Part shown: positions 12,101 through 25,600 of the stretch, piece after piece
Layout: each line of letters begins with the position of its first letter
How positions within the stretch are numbered: the first letter of the stretch is position 1
Assembly (NCBI GenBank): GCA_037693485.1
Contig: CM075346.1
Location: forward strand, 52,994,001 to 53,058,000
Direction of reading: 5' to 3'
Length of the DNA stretch: 64,000 nt
Origin: Kitagawia praeruptora
Taxonomy: Eukaryota; Streptophyta; Magnoliopsida; Apiales; Apiaceae
Notes under the pieces: model-generated
Database searches by the model: none
The model's input: only the letters and a program-made list of their open reading frames with translations
What the model was told of the DNA's origin: nothing
Program-made: the position numbers and the translations under genes

Positions 12101-13680
12101 TTGACTCGTTTGAGCATGGAAACCACTTATACTTTGTTCTTGACTCGTTTGACCCCTAATACTAAAGAAAGCTTCATTTTTGACTCGTTTGAGCATAGAA
12201 AGCTTTGTTTTTGACTCCTTTGACCCCTAGAACTCACAAAAATTTCATTTTGGACTCGTTTGAACAAGAAATTTAATTTTGCTTCATTTTTGACTCGTTT
12301 CAGCATGGAAACCACTTGTAACTTTGTTCTTGACTCGTTTGACCACTAATACTCAAGAAAGCTTCATTTTTGACTCGTTTGAGCATAGAAAGCTTTGTTC
12401 TTGACTCGTTTGACCCCTAAAACTCACTAAAACGTCATTTTGGACTCGGTTGAACATGAAAATTAATTTTGCTTCATTTTCGACTCGTTTGAGCATGGAA
12501 ACCACTTGTAACTTTGTTCTTGATTCAGTTGACCCCTAATACTCACTAAAACTTCATTTCAGACTCGTTTGAACAAGAAAATTGATTTTCCTTAATTTTT
12601 GACTCGTTTGAGTTTGGAAACCACTTGGAGCTTTGTTCTTGACTCGTTTGTCACCTAATACTCAAGAAAGCTTCTTTTTTTGACTCGTTTGAGCATAGAA
12701 ACCTCTTGTAGCTTTGTTCTTGACTCGCTTGACCCCTAGAACTCACAAAAATTTCATTTTGGACTCGTTTGAACAAGAAAATTAATTTTGCTTCATTTTT
12801 GACTCGTTTAAGCATGGAAACCACTTGTAACTTTGTTCTTGACTCGTTTGACTCCTAATACTCAAGAAAGCTTCATTTTTGGCTCGTTTGAGCATAGAAA
12901 GCTTTGTTCTTGACTCGTTTGACCCCTAAAACTCACTAAAATTTCATTTTGGACTCGGTTGAAAAAGAAAATTAATTTTGCTTCATTTTCGACTCGTTGA
13001 GCATGGAAACCACTTGTAACTTTGTTCTTGATTCGTTTGACCCCTAATACTCACTAAAACTTCATTTTAGACTCGTTTGAACAAGAAAATTAATTTTGCT
13101 TAATTTTTGACTCGTTTGAGTTTGGAAACCACTTGGAGCTTTGTTCTTAACTCGTTTGACCCCTAATACTCAAGAAAGCTTCATTTTTGACTCGTTTGAG
13201 CATGGAAACCACTTATACTTTGTTCTTGACTCGTTTGACCCCTAATACTAAAGAAAGCTTCATTTTTGACTCGTTTGAGCATAGAAAGCTTTGTTTTTGA
13301 CTCCTTTGACCCCTAGAACTCACAAAAATTTCATTTTGGACTCGTTTGAACAAGAAATTTAATTTTGCTTCATTTTTGACTCGTTTCAGCATGGAAACCA
13401 CTTGTAACTTTGTTCTTGACTCGTTTGACCACTAATACTCAAGAAAGCTTCATTTTTGACTCGTTTGAGCATAGAAAGCTTTGTTCTTGACTCGTTTGAC
13501 CCCTAAAACTCACTAAAACGTCATTTTGGACTCGGTTGAACATGAAAATTAATTTTGCTTCATTTTCGACTCGTTTGAGCATGGAAACCACTTGTAACTT
13601 TGTTCTTGATTCAGTTGACCCCTAATACTCACTAAAACTTCATTTCAGACTCGTTTGAACAAGAAAATTAATTTTGCTTA
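9143..13680. repeat. Irregular satellite block, first copy
   Basis: At 9143 the array starts a normal HOR copy but jumps from its fourth subunit straight to the subunit with CCACTTATACTTTG (near 9325), skipping eight subunits including the A-tract. The rest is a mixed series with variants absent from the 1,524-bp HOR: GACACCTAATACTC, AAACCTCTTGTAGC (near 9908 and 12698), TTTTTGGCTCG and GGTTGAAAAAG. Two units starting at equivalent points near 12127 and 13213 show a 1,086-bp period that becomes regular farther right. The whole block is duplicated at 27918-33660. No genes were found. Confidence 0.93.
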
Positions 13681-16600
13681 ATTTTTGACTCGTTTAAGTT
13701 TGGAAACCACTTGGAGCTTTGTTCTTGACTCGTTTGACCCATAATACTCAAGAAAGCTTCATTTTTGACTCGTTTGAGCATAGAAAGCTTTGTTCTTGAC
13801 TCGTTTGACCCCTAAAACTCACTAAAACGTCATTTTGGACTCGGTTCAACAAGAAAATTAATTTTGCTTCATTTTCGACTCGTTTGAGCATGGAAACCAC
13901 TTGTAACTTTGTTCTTGATTCAGTTGACCCCTAATACTCACTAAAACTTCATTTCAGACTCGTTTGAACAAGAAAATTAATTTTGCTTAATTTTTGACTC
14001 GTTTGAGTTTGGAAACCACTTGGAGCTTTGTTCTTGACTCGTTTGACCCATAATACTCAAGAAAGCTTCATTTTTGACTCGTTTGAGCATAGAAAGCTTT
14101 GTTCTTGACTCGTTTGACCCCTAAAACTTCATTTTGGACTCGGATGAACAAGAAAATTAATTTTGCTTCATTTTTGACTCGTTTGAGCATGGAAACCACT
14201 TGTAACTTTATTCTTGATTCGTTCGACCCCTAATACTCACTGAAACTTTATTTTAGACTCGTTTGAACAAGAAAATTAGTTTTGCTTAATTTTTGACTCG
14301 TTTTAGTTTGGAAACCACTTGGAGCTTTGTTCTTGACTCGTTTGACCCCTAATACTCAAGAAAGCTTCATTTTTGACTCGTTTGAGCATAGAAAGCTTTG
14401 TTCTTGACTCGTTTGACCCCTAAAACTTCATTTTGGACTCGGTTGAATAAGAAAATTACTTTTGCTTCATTTTTGACTCGTTTGAGCATGGAAACCACTT
14501 GTAACTTTGTTCTTGATTCGTTTGACCCCTAATACTCACTGAAACTTCATTTTAGACTAGTTTGAACAAGAAAATTAATTTTGCTTTTTAATTTTGCTTA
14601 ACTTATCAAAAAAAAAATATTTGCTTAATTTTTGACTCGTTTTAGTTTGGAAACCACTTGGAGCTTTGTTCTTGACTCGTTTGACCCCTAATACTCAAGA
14701 AAGCTTCATTTTTGACTCGTTTGAGCATGGAAACCACTTATACTTTGTTCTTGACTCGTTTGACCCCTAATACTAAAGAAAGCTTCATTTTTGACTCGTT
14801 TGAGCATAGAAAGCTTTGTTTTTGACTCCTTTGACCCCTAGAACTCACAAAAATTTCATTTTGGACTCGTTTGAACAAGAAATTTAATTTTCTTCATTTT
14901 TGACTCGTTTCAGCATGGAAACCACTTGTAACTTTGTTCTTGACTCGTTTGACCACTAATACTCAAGAAAGCTTCATTTTTGACTCGTTTGAACATAGAA
15001 AGCTTTGTTCTTGACTCTTTTGACCCCTAAAGCTCACTAAAACGTCATTTTGGACTCGGTTGAACATGAAAATTAATTTTGCTTCATTTTCGACTCGTTT
15101 GAGCATGGAAACCACTTGTAACTTTGTTCTTGATTCAGTTGACCCCTAATACTCACTAAAACTTCATTTCAGACTCGTTTGAACAAGAAAATTAATTTTG
15201 CTTAATTTTTGACTCGTTTAAGTTTGGAAACCACTTGGAGCTTTGTTCTTGACTCGTTTGACCCATAATACTCAAGAAAGCTTCATTTTTGACTCGTTTG
15301 AGCATAGAAAGCTTTGTTCTTGACTCGTTTGACCCCTAAAACTCACTAAAACGTCATTTTGGACTCGGTTCAACAAGAAAATTAATTTTGCTTCATTTTC
15401 GACTCGTTTGAGCATGGAAACCACTTGTAACTTTGTTCTTGATTCAGTTGACCCCTAATACTCACTAAAACTTCATTTCAGACTCGTTTGAACAAGAAAA
15501 CTAATTTTGCTTAATTTTTGACTCGTTTGAGTTTGGAAACCACTTGGAGCTTTGTTCTTGACTCGTTTGACCCATAATACTCAAGAAAGCTTCATTTTTG
15601 ACTCGTTTGAGCATAGAAAGCTTTGTTCTTGACTCGTTTGACCCCTAAAACTTCATTTTGGACTCGGTTGAACAAGAAAATTAATTTTGCTTCATTTTTG
15701 ACTCGTTTGAGCATGGAAACCACTTGTAACTTTATTCTTGATTCGTTCGACCCCTAATACTCACTGAAACTTTATTTTAGACTCGTTTGAACAAGAAAAT
15801 TAGTTTTGCTTAATTTTTGACTCGTTTTAGTTTGGAAACCACTTGGAGCTTTGTTCTTGACTCGTTTGACCCCTAATACTCAAGAAAGCTTCATTTTTGA
15901 CTCGTTTGAGCATAGAAAGCTTTGTTCTTGACTCGTTTGACCCCTAAAACTTCATTTTGGACTCGGTTGAATAAGAAAATTACTTTTGCTTCATTTTTGA
16001 CTCGTTTGAGCATGGAAACCACTTGTAACTTTGTTCTTGATTCGTTTGACCCCTAATACTCACTGAAACTTCATTTTAGACTAGTTTGAACAAGAAAATT
16101 AATTTTGCTTTTTAATTTTGCTTAACTTATCAAAAAAAAATATTTGCTTAATTTTTGACTCGTTTTAGTTTGGAAACCACTTGGAGCTTTGTTCTTGACT
16201 CGTTTGACCCCTAATACTCAAGAAAGCTTCATTTTTGACTCGTTTGAGCATGGAAACCACTTATACTTTGTTCTTGACTCGTTTGACCCCTAATACTAAA
16301 GAAAGCTTCATTTTTGACTCGTTTGAGCATAGAAAGCTTTGTTTTTGACTCCTTTGACCCCTAGAACTCACAAAAATTTCATTTTGGACTCGTTTGAACA
16401 AGAAATTTAATTTTCTTCATTTTTGACTCGTTTCAGCATGGAAACCACTTGTAACTTTGTTCCTGACTCGTTTGACCACTAATACTCAAGAAAGCTTCAT
16501 TTTTGACTCGTTTGAACATAGAAAGCTTTGTTCTTGACTCGTTTGACCCCTAAAGCTCACTAAAACGTCATTTTGGACTCGGTTGAACATGAAAATTAAT

Positions 16601-19600
16601 TTTGCTTCATTTTCGACTCGTTTGAGCATGGAAACCACTTGTAACTTTGTTCTTGATTCAGTTGACCCCTAATACTCACTAAAACTTCATTTCAGACTCG
16701 TTTGAACAAGAAAATTAATTTTGCTTAATTTTTGACTCGTTTAAGTTTGGAAACCACTTGGAGCTTTGTTCTTGACTCGTTTGACCCATAATACTCAAGA
16801 AAGCTTCATTTTTGACTCGTTTGAGCATAGAAAGCTTTGTTCTTGACTCGTTTGACCCCTAAAACTCATTAAAACGTCATTTTGGACTCGGTTCAACAAG
16901 AAAATTAATTTTGCTTCATTTTCGACTCGTTTGAGCATGGAAACCACTTGTAACTTTGTTCTTGATTCAGTTGACCCCTAATACTCACTAAAACTTCATT
17001 TCAGACTCGTTTGAACAAGAAAACTAATTTTGCTTAATTTTTGACTCGTTTGAGTTTGGAAACCACTTGGAGCTTTGTTCTTGACTCGTTTGACCCATAA
17101 TACTCAAGAAAGCTTCATTTTTGACTCGTTTGAGCTTAGAAAGCTTTGTTCTTGACTCGTTTGACCCCTAAAACTTCATTTTGGACTCGGTTGAACAAGA
17201 AAATTAATTTTGCTTCATTTTTGACTCGTTTGAGCATGGAAACCACTTGTAACTTTATTCTTGATTCGTTCGACCCCTAATACTCACTGAAACTTTATTT
17301 TAGACTCGTTTGAACAAGAAAATTAGTTTTGCTTAATTTTTGACTCGTTTTAGTTTGGAAACCACTTGGAGCTTTGTTCTTGACTCGTTTGACCCCTAAT
17401 ACTCAAGAAAGCTTCATTTTTGACTCGTTTGAGCATAGAAAGCTTTGTTCTTGACTCGTTTGACCCCTAAAACTTCATTTTGGACTCGGTTGAATAAGAA
17501 AATTACTTTTGCTTCATTTTTGACTCGTTTGAGCATGGAAACCACTTGTAACTTTGTTCTTGATTCGTTTGACCCCTAATACTCACTGAAACTTCATTTT
17601 AGACTAGTTTGAACAAGAAAATTAATTTTGCTTTTTAATTTTGCTTAACTTATCAAAAAAAAAATATTTGCTTAATTTTTGACTCGTTTTAGTTTGGAAA
17701 CCACTTGGAGCTTTGTTCTTGACTCGTTTGACCCCTAATACTCAAGAAAGCTTCATTTTTGACTCGTTTGAGCATGGAAACCACTTATACTTTGTTCTTG
17801 ACTCGTTTGACCCCTAATACTAAAGAAAGCTTCATTTTTGACTCGTTTGAGCATAGAAAGCTTTGTTTTTGACTCCTTTGACCCCTAGAACTCACAAAAA
17901 TTTCATTTTGGACTCGTTTGAACAAGAAATTTAATTTTCTTCATTTTTGACTCGTTTCAGCATGGAAACCACTTGTAACTTTGTTCTTGACTCGTTTGAC
18001 CACTAATACTCAAGAAAGCTTCATTTTTGACTCGTTTGAACATAGAAAGCTTTGTTCTTGACTCTTTTGACCCCTAAAGCTCACTAAAACGTCATTTTGG
18101 ACTCGGTTGAACATGAAAATTAATTTTGCTTCATTTTCGACTCGTTTGAGCATGGAAACCACTTGTAACTTTGTTCTTGATTCAGTTGACCCCTAATACT
18201 CACTAAAACTTCATTTCAGACTCGTTTGAACAAGAAAATTAATTTTGCTTAATTTTTGACTCGTTTAAGTTTGGAAACCACTTGGAGCTTTGTTCTTGAC
18301 TCGTTTGACCCATAATACTCAAGAAAGCTTCATTTTTGACTCGTTTGAGCATAGAAAGCTTTGTTCTTGACTCGTTTGACCCCTAAAACTCACTAAAACG
18401 TCATTTTGGACTCGGTTCAACAAGAAAATTAATTTTGCTTCATTTTCGACTCGTTTGAGCATGGAAACCACTTGTAACTTTGTTCTTGATTCAGTTGACC
18501 CCTAATACTCACTAAAACTTCATTTCAGACTCGTTTGAACAAGAAAACTAATTTTGCTTAATTTTTGACTCGTTTGAGTTTGGAAACCACTTGGAGCTTT
18601 GTTCTTGACTCGTTTGACCCATAATACTCAAGAAAGCTTCATTTTTGACTCGTTTGAGCATAGAAAGCTTTGTTCTTGACTCGTTTGACCCCTAAAACTT
18701 CATTTTGGACTCGGTTGAACAAGAAAATTAATTTTGCTTCATTTTTGACTCGTTTGAGCATGGAAACCACTTGTAACTTTATTCTTGATTCGTTCGACCC
18801 CTAATACTCACTGAAACTTTATTTTAGACTCGTTTGAACAAGAAAATTAGTTTTGCTTAATTTTTGACTCGTTTTAGTTTGGAAACCACTTGGAGCTTTG
18901 TTCTTGACTCGTTTGACCCCTAATACTCAAGAAAGCTTCATTTTTGACTCGTTTGAGCATAGAAAGCTTTGTTCTTGACTCGTTTGACCCCTAAAACTTC
19001 ATTTTGGACTCGGTTGAATAAGAAAATTACTTTTGCTTCATTTTTGACTCGTTTGAGCATGGAAACCACTTGTAACTTTGTTCTTGATTCGTTTGACCCC
19101 TAATACTCACTGAAACTTCATTTTAGACTAGTTTGAACAAGAAAATTAATTTTGCTTTTTAATTTTGCTTAACTTATCAAAAAAAAAATATTTGCTTAAT
19201 TTTTGACTCGTTTTAGTTTGGAAACCACTTGGAGCTTTGTTCTTGACTCGTTTGACCCCTAATACTCAAGAAAGCTTCATTTTTGACTCGTTTGAGCATG
19301 GAAACCACTTATACTTTGTTCTTGACTCGTTTGACCCCTAATACTAAAGAAAGCTTCATTTTTGACTCGTTTGAGCATAGAAAGCTTTGTTTTTGACTCC
19401 TTTGACCCCTAGAACTCACAAAAATTTCATTTTGGACTCGTTTGAACAAGAAATTTAATTTTCTTCATTTTTGACTCGTTTCAGCATGGAAACCACTTGT
19501 AACTTTGTTCTTGACTCGTTTGACCACTAATACTCAAGAAAGCTTCATTTTTGACTCGTTTGAACATAGAAAGCTTTGTTCTTGACTCTTTTGACCCCTA

Positions 19601-22600
19601 AAGCTCACTAAAACGTCATTTTGGACTCGGTTGAACATGAAAATTAATTTTGCTTCATTTTCGACTCGTTTGAGCATGGAAACCACTTGTAACTTTGTTC
19701 TTGATTCAGTTGACCCCTAATACTCACTAAAACTTCATTTCAGACTCGTTTGAACAAGAAAATTAATTTTGCTTAATTTTTGACTCGTTTAAGTTTGGAA
19801 ACCACTTGGAGCTTTGTTCTTGACTCGTTTGACCCATAATACTCAAGAAAGCTTCATTTTTGACTCGTTTGAGCATAGAAAGCTTTGTTCTTGACTCGTT
19901 TGACCCCTAAAACTCACTAAAACGTCATTTTGGACTCGGTTCAACAAGAAAATTAATTTTGCTTCATTTTCGACTCGTTTGAGCATGGAAACCACTTGTA
20001 ACTTTGTTCTTGATTCAGTTGACCCCTAATACTCACTAAAACTTCATTTCAGACTCGTTTGAACAAGAAAACTAATTTTGCTTAATTTTTGACTCGTTTG
20101 AGTTTGGAAACCACTTGGAGCTTTGTTCTTGACTCGTTTGACCCATAATACTCAAGAAAGCTTCATTTTTGACTCGTTTGAGCATAGAAAGCTTTGTTCT
20201 TGACTCGTTTGACCCCTAAAACTTCATTTTGGACTCGGTTGAACAAGAAAATTAATTTTGCTTCATTTTTGACTCGTTTGAGCATGGAAACCACTTGTAA
20301 CTTTATTCTTGATTCGTTCGACCCCTAATACTCACTGAAACTTTATTTTAGACTCGTTTGAACAAGAAAATTAGTTTTGCTTAATTTTTGACTCGTTTTA
20401 GTTTGGAAACCACTTGGAGCTTTGTTCTTGACTCGTTTGACCCCTAATACTCAAGAAAGCTTCATTTTTGACTCGTTTGAGCATAGAAAGCTTTGTTCTT
20501 GACTCGTTTGACCCCTAAAACTTCATTTTGGACTCGGTTGAATAAGAAAATTACTTTTGCTTCATTTTTGACTCGTTTGAGCATGGAAACCACTTGTAAC
20601 TTTGTTCTTGATTCGTTTGACCCCTAATACTCACTGAAACTTCATTTTAGACTAGTTTGAACAAGAAAATTAATTTTGCTTTTTAATTTTGCTTAACTTA
20701 TCAAAAAAAAATATTTGCTTAATTTTTGACTCGTTTTAGTTTGGAAACCACTTGGAGCTTTGTTCTTGACTCGTTTGACCCCTAATACTCAAGAAAGCTT
20801 CATTTTTGACTCGTTTGAGCATGGAAACCACTTATACTTTGTTCTTGACTCGTTTGACCCCTAATACTAAAGAAAGCTTCATTTTTGACTCGTTTGAGCA
20901 TAGAAAGCTTTGTTTTTGACTCCTTTGACCCCTAGAACTCACAAAAATTTCATTTTGGACTCGTTTGAACAAGAAATTTAATTTTCTTCATTTTTGACTC
21001 GTTTCAGCATGGAAACCACTTGTAACTTTGTTCTTGACTCGTTTGACCACTAATACTCAAGAAAGCTTCATTTTTGACTCGTTTGAACATAGAAAGCTTT
21101 GTTCTTGACTCTTTTGACCCCTAAAGCTCACTAAAACGTCATTTTGGACTCGGTTGAACATGAAAATTAATTTTGCTTCATTTTCGACTCGTTTGAGCAT
21201 GGAAACCACTTGTAACTTTGTTCTTGATTCAGTTGACCCCTAATACTCACTAAAACTTCATTTCAGACTCGTTTGAACAAGAAAATTAATTTTGCTTAAT
21301 TTTTGACTCGTTTAAGTTTGGAAACCACTTGGAGCTTTGTTCTTGACTCGTTTGACCCATAATACTCAAGAAAGCTTCATTTTTGACTCGTTTGAGCATA
21401 GAAAGCTTTGTTCTTGACTCGTTTGACCCCTAAAACTCACTAAAACGTCATTTTGGACTCGGTTCAACAAGAAAATTAATTTTGCTTCATTTTCGACTCG
21501 TTTGAGCATGGAAACCACTTGTAACTTTGTTCTTGATTCAGTTGACCCCTAATACTCACTAAAACTTCATTTCAGACTCGTTTGAACAAGAAAATTAATT
21601 TTGCTTAATTTTTGACTCGTTTGAGTTTGGAAACCACTTGGAGCTTTGTTCTTGACTCGTTTGACCCATAATACTCAAGAAAGCTTCATTTTTGACTCGT
21701 TTGAGCATAGAAAGCTTTGTTCTTGACTCGTTTGACCCCTAAAACTTCATTTTGGACTCGGATGAACAAGAAAATTAATTTTGCTTCATTTTTGACTCGT
21801 TTGAGCATGGAAACCACTTGTAACTTTATTCTTGATTCGTTCGACCCCTAATACTCACTGAAACTTTATTTTAGACTCGTTTGAACAAGAAAATTAGTTT
21901 TGCTTAATTTTTGACTCGTTTTAGTTTGGAAACCACTTGGAGCTTTGTTCTTGACTCGTTTGACCCCTAATACTCAAGAAAGCTTCATTTTTGACTCGTT
22001 TGAGCATAGAAAGCTTTGTTCTTGACTCGTTTGACCCCTAAAACTTCATTTTGGACTCGGTTGAATAAGAAAATTACTTTTGCTTCATTTTTGACTCGTT
22101 TGAGCATGGAAACCACTTGTAACTTTGTTCTTGATTCGTTTGACCCCTAATACTCACTGAAACTTCATTTTAGACTAGTTTGAACAAGAAAATTAATTTT
22201 GCTTTTTAATTTTGCTTAACTTATCAAAAAAAAAATATTTGCTTAATTTTTGACTCGTTTTAGTTTGGAAACCACTTGGAGCTTTGTTCTTGACTCGTTT
22301 GACCCCTAATACTCAAGAAAGCTTCATTTTTGACTCGTTTGAGCATGGAAACCACTTATACTTTGTTCTTGACTCGTTTGACCCCTAATACTAAAGAAAG
22401 CTTCATTTTTGACTCGTTTGAGCATAGAAAGCTTTGTTTTTGACTCCTTTGACCCCTAGAACTCACAAAAATTTCATTTTGGACTCGTTTGAACAAGAAA
22501 TTTAATTTTCTTCATTTTTGACTCGTTTCAGCATGGAAACCACTTGTAACTTTGTTCTTGACTCGTTTGACCACTAATACTCAAGAAAGCTTCATTTTTG

Positions 22601-25600
22601 ACTCGTTTGAACATAGAAAGCTTTGTTCTTGACTCTTTTGACCCCTAAAGCTCACTAAAACGTCATTTTGGACTCGGTTGAACATGAAAATTAATTTTGC
22701 TTCATTTTCGACTCGTTTGAGCATGGAAACCACTTGTAACTTTGTTCTTGATTCAGTTGACCCCTAATACTCACTAAAACTTCATTTCAGACTCGTTTGA
22801 ACAAGAAAATTAATTTTGCTTAATTTTTGACTCGTTTAAGTTTGGAAACCACTTGGAGCTTTGTTCTTGACTCGTTTGACCCATAATACTCAAGAAAGCT
22901 TCATTTTTGACTCGTTTGAGCATAGAAAGCTTTGTTCTTGACTCGTTTGACCCCTAAAACTCACTAAAACGTCATTTTGGACTCGGTTCAACAAGAAAAT
23001 TAATTTTGCTTCATTTTCGACTCGTTTGAGCATGGAAACCACTTGTAACTTTGTTCTTGATTCAGTTGACCCCTAATACTCACTAAAACTTCATTTCAGA
23101 CTCGTTTGAACAAGAAAATTAATTTTGCTTAATTTTTGACTCGTTTGAGTTTGGAAACCACTTGGAGCTTTGTTCTTGACTCGTTTGACCCATAATACTC
23201 AAGAAAGCTTCATTTTTGACTCGTTTGAGCATAGAAAGCTTTGTTCTTGACTCGTTTGACCCCTAAAACTTCATTTTGGACTCGGATGAACAAGAAAATT
23301 AATTTTGCTTCATTTTTGACTCGTTTGAGCATGGAAACCACTTGTAACTTTATTCTTGATTCGTTCGACCCCTAATACTCACTGAAACTTTATTTTAGAC
23401 TCGTTTGAACAAGAAAATTAGTTTTGCTTAATTTTTGACTCGTTTTAGTTTGGAAACCACTTGGAGCTTTGTTCTTGACTCGTTTGACCCCTAATACTCA
23501 AGAAAGCTTCATTTTTGACTCGTTTGAGCATAGAAAGCTTTGTTCTTGACTCGTTTGACCCCTAAAACTTCATTTTGGACTCGGTTGAATAAGAAAATTA
23601 CTTTTGCTTCATTTTTGACTCGTTTGAGCATGGAAACCACTTGTAACTTTGTTCTTGATTCGTTTGACCCCTAATACTCACTGAAACTTCATTTTAGACT
23701 AGTTTGAACAAGAAAATTAATTTTGCTTTTTAATTTTGCTTAACTTATCAAAAAAAAAATATTTGCTTAATTTTTGACTCGTTTTAGTTTGGAAACCACT
23801 TGGAGCTTTGTTCTTGACTCGTTTGACCCCTAATACTCAAGAAAGCTTCATTTTTGACTCGTTTGAGCATGGAAACCACTTATACTTTGTTCTTGACTCG
23901 TTTGACCCCTAATACTAAAGAAAGCTTCATTTTTGACTCGTTTGAGCATAGAAAGCTTTGTTTTTGACTCCTTTGACCCCTAGAACTCACAAAAATTTCA
24001 TTTTGGACTCGTTTGAACAAGAAATTTAATTTTCTTCATTTTTGACTCGTTTCAGCATGGAAACCACTTGTAACTTTGTTCTTGACTCGTTTGACCACTA
24101 ATACTCAAGAAAGCTTCATTTTTGACTCGTTTGAACATAGAAAGCTTTGTTCTTGACTCTTTTGACCCCTAAAGCTCACTAAAACGTCATTTTGGACTCG
24201 GTTGAACATGAAAATTAATTTTGCTTCATTTTCGACTCGTTTGAGCATGGAAACCACTTGTAACTTTGTTCTTGATTCAGTTGACCCCTAATACTCACTA
24301 AAACTTCATTTCAGACTCGTTTGAACAAGAAAATTAATTTTGCTTAATTTTTGACTCGTTTAAGTTTGGAAACCACTTGGAGCTTTGTTCTTGACTCGTT
24401 TGACCCATAATACTCAAGAAAGCTTCATTTTTGACTCGTTTGAGCATAGAAAGCTTTGTTCTTGACTCGTTTGACCCCTAAAACTCACTAAAACGTCATT
24501 TTGGACTCGGTTCAACAAGAAAATTAATTTTGCTTCATTTTCGACTCGTTTGAGCATGGAAACCACTTGTAACTTTGTTCTTGATTCAGTTGACCCCTAA
24601 TACTCACTAAAACTTCATTTCAGACTCGTTTGAACAAGAAAATTAATTTTGCTTAATTTTTGACTCGTTTGAGTTTGGAAACCACTTGGAGCTTTGTTCT
24701 TGACTCGTTTGACCCATAATACTCAAGAAAGCTTCATTTTTGACTCGTTTGAGCATAGAAAGCTTTGTTCTTGACTCGTTTGACCCCTAAAACTTCATTT
24801 TGGACTCGGTTGAACAAGAAAATTAATTTTGCTTCATTTTTGACTCGTTTGAGCATGGAAACCACTTGTAACTTTATTCTTGATTCGTTCGACCCCTAAT
24901 ACTCACTGAAACTTTATTTTAGACTCGTTTGAACAAGAAAATTAGTTTTGCTTAATTTTTGACTCGTTTTAGTTTGGAAACCACTTGGAGCTTTGTTCTT
25001 GACTCGTTTGACCCCTAATACTCAAGAAAGCTTCATTTTTGACTCGTTTGAGCATAGAAAGCTTTGTTCTTAACTCGTTTGACCCCTAAAACTTCATTTT
25101 GGACTCGGTTGAATAAGAAAATTACTTTTGCTTCATTTTTGACTCGTTTGAGCATGGAAACCACTTGTAACTTTGTTCTTGATTCGTTTGACCCCTAATA
25201 CTCACTGAAACTTCATTTTAGACTAGTTTGAACAAGAAAATTAATTTTGCTTTTTAATTTTGCTTAACTTATCAAAAAAAAAATATTTGCTTAATTTTTG
25301 ACTCGTTTTAGTTTGGAAACCACTTGGAGCTTTGTTCTTGACTCGTTTGACCCCTAATACTCAAGAAAGCTTCATTTTTGACTCGTTTGAGCATGGAAAC
25401 CACTTATACTTTGTTCTTGACTCGTTTGACCCCTAATACTAAAGAAAGCTTCATTTTTGACTCGTTTGAGCATAGAAAGCTTTGTTTTTGACTCCTTTGA
25501 CCCCTAGAACTCACAAAAATTTCATTTTGGACTCGTTTGAACAAGAAATTTAATTTTCTTCATTTTTGACTCGTTTCAGCATGGAAACCACTTGTAACTT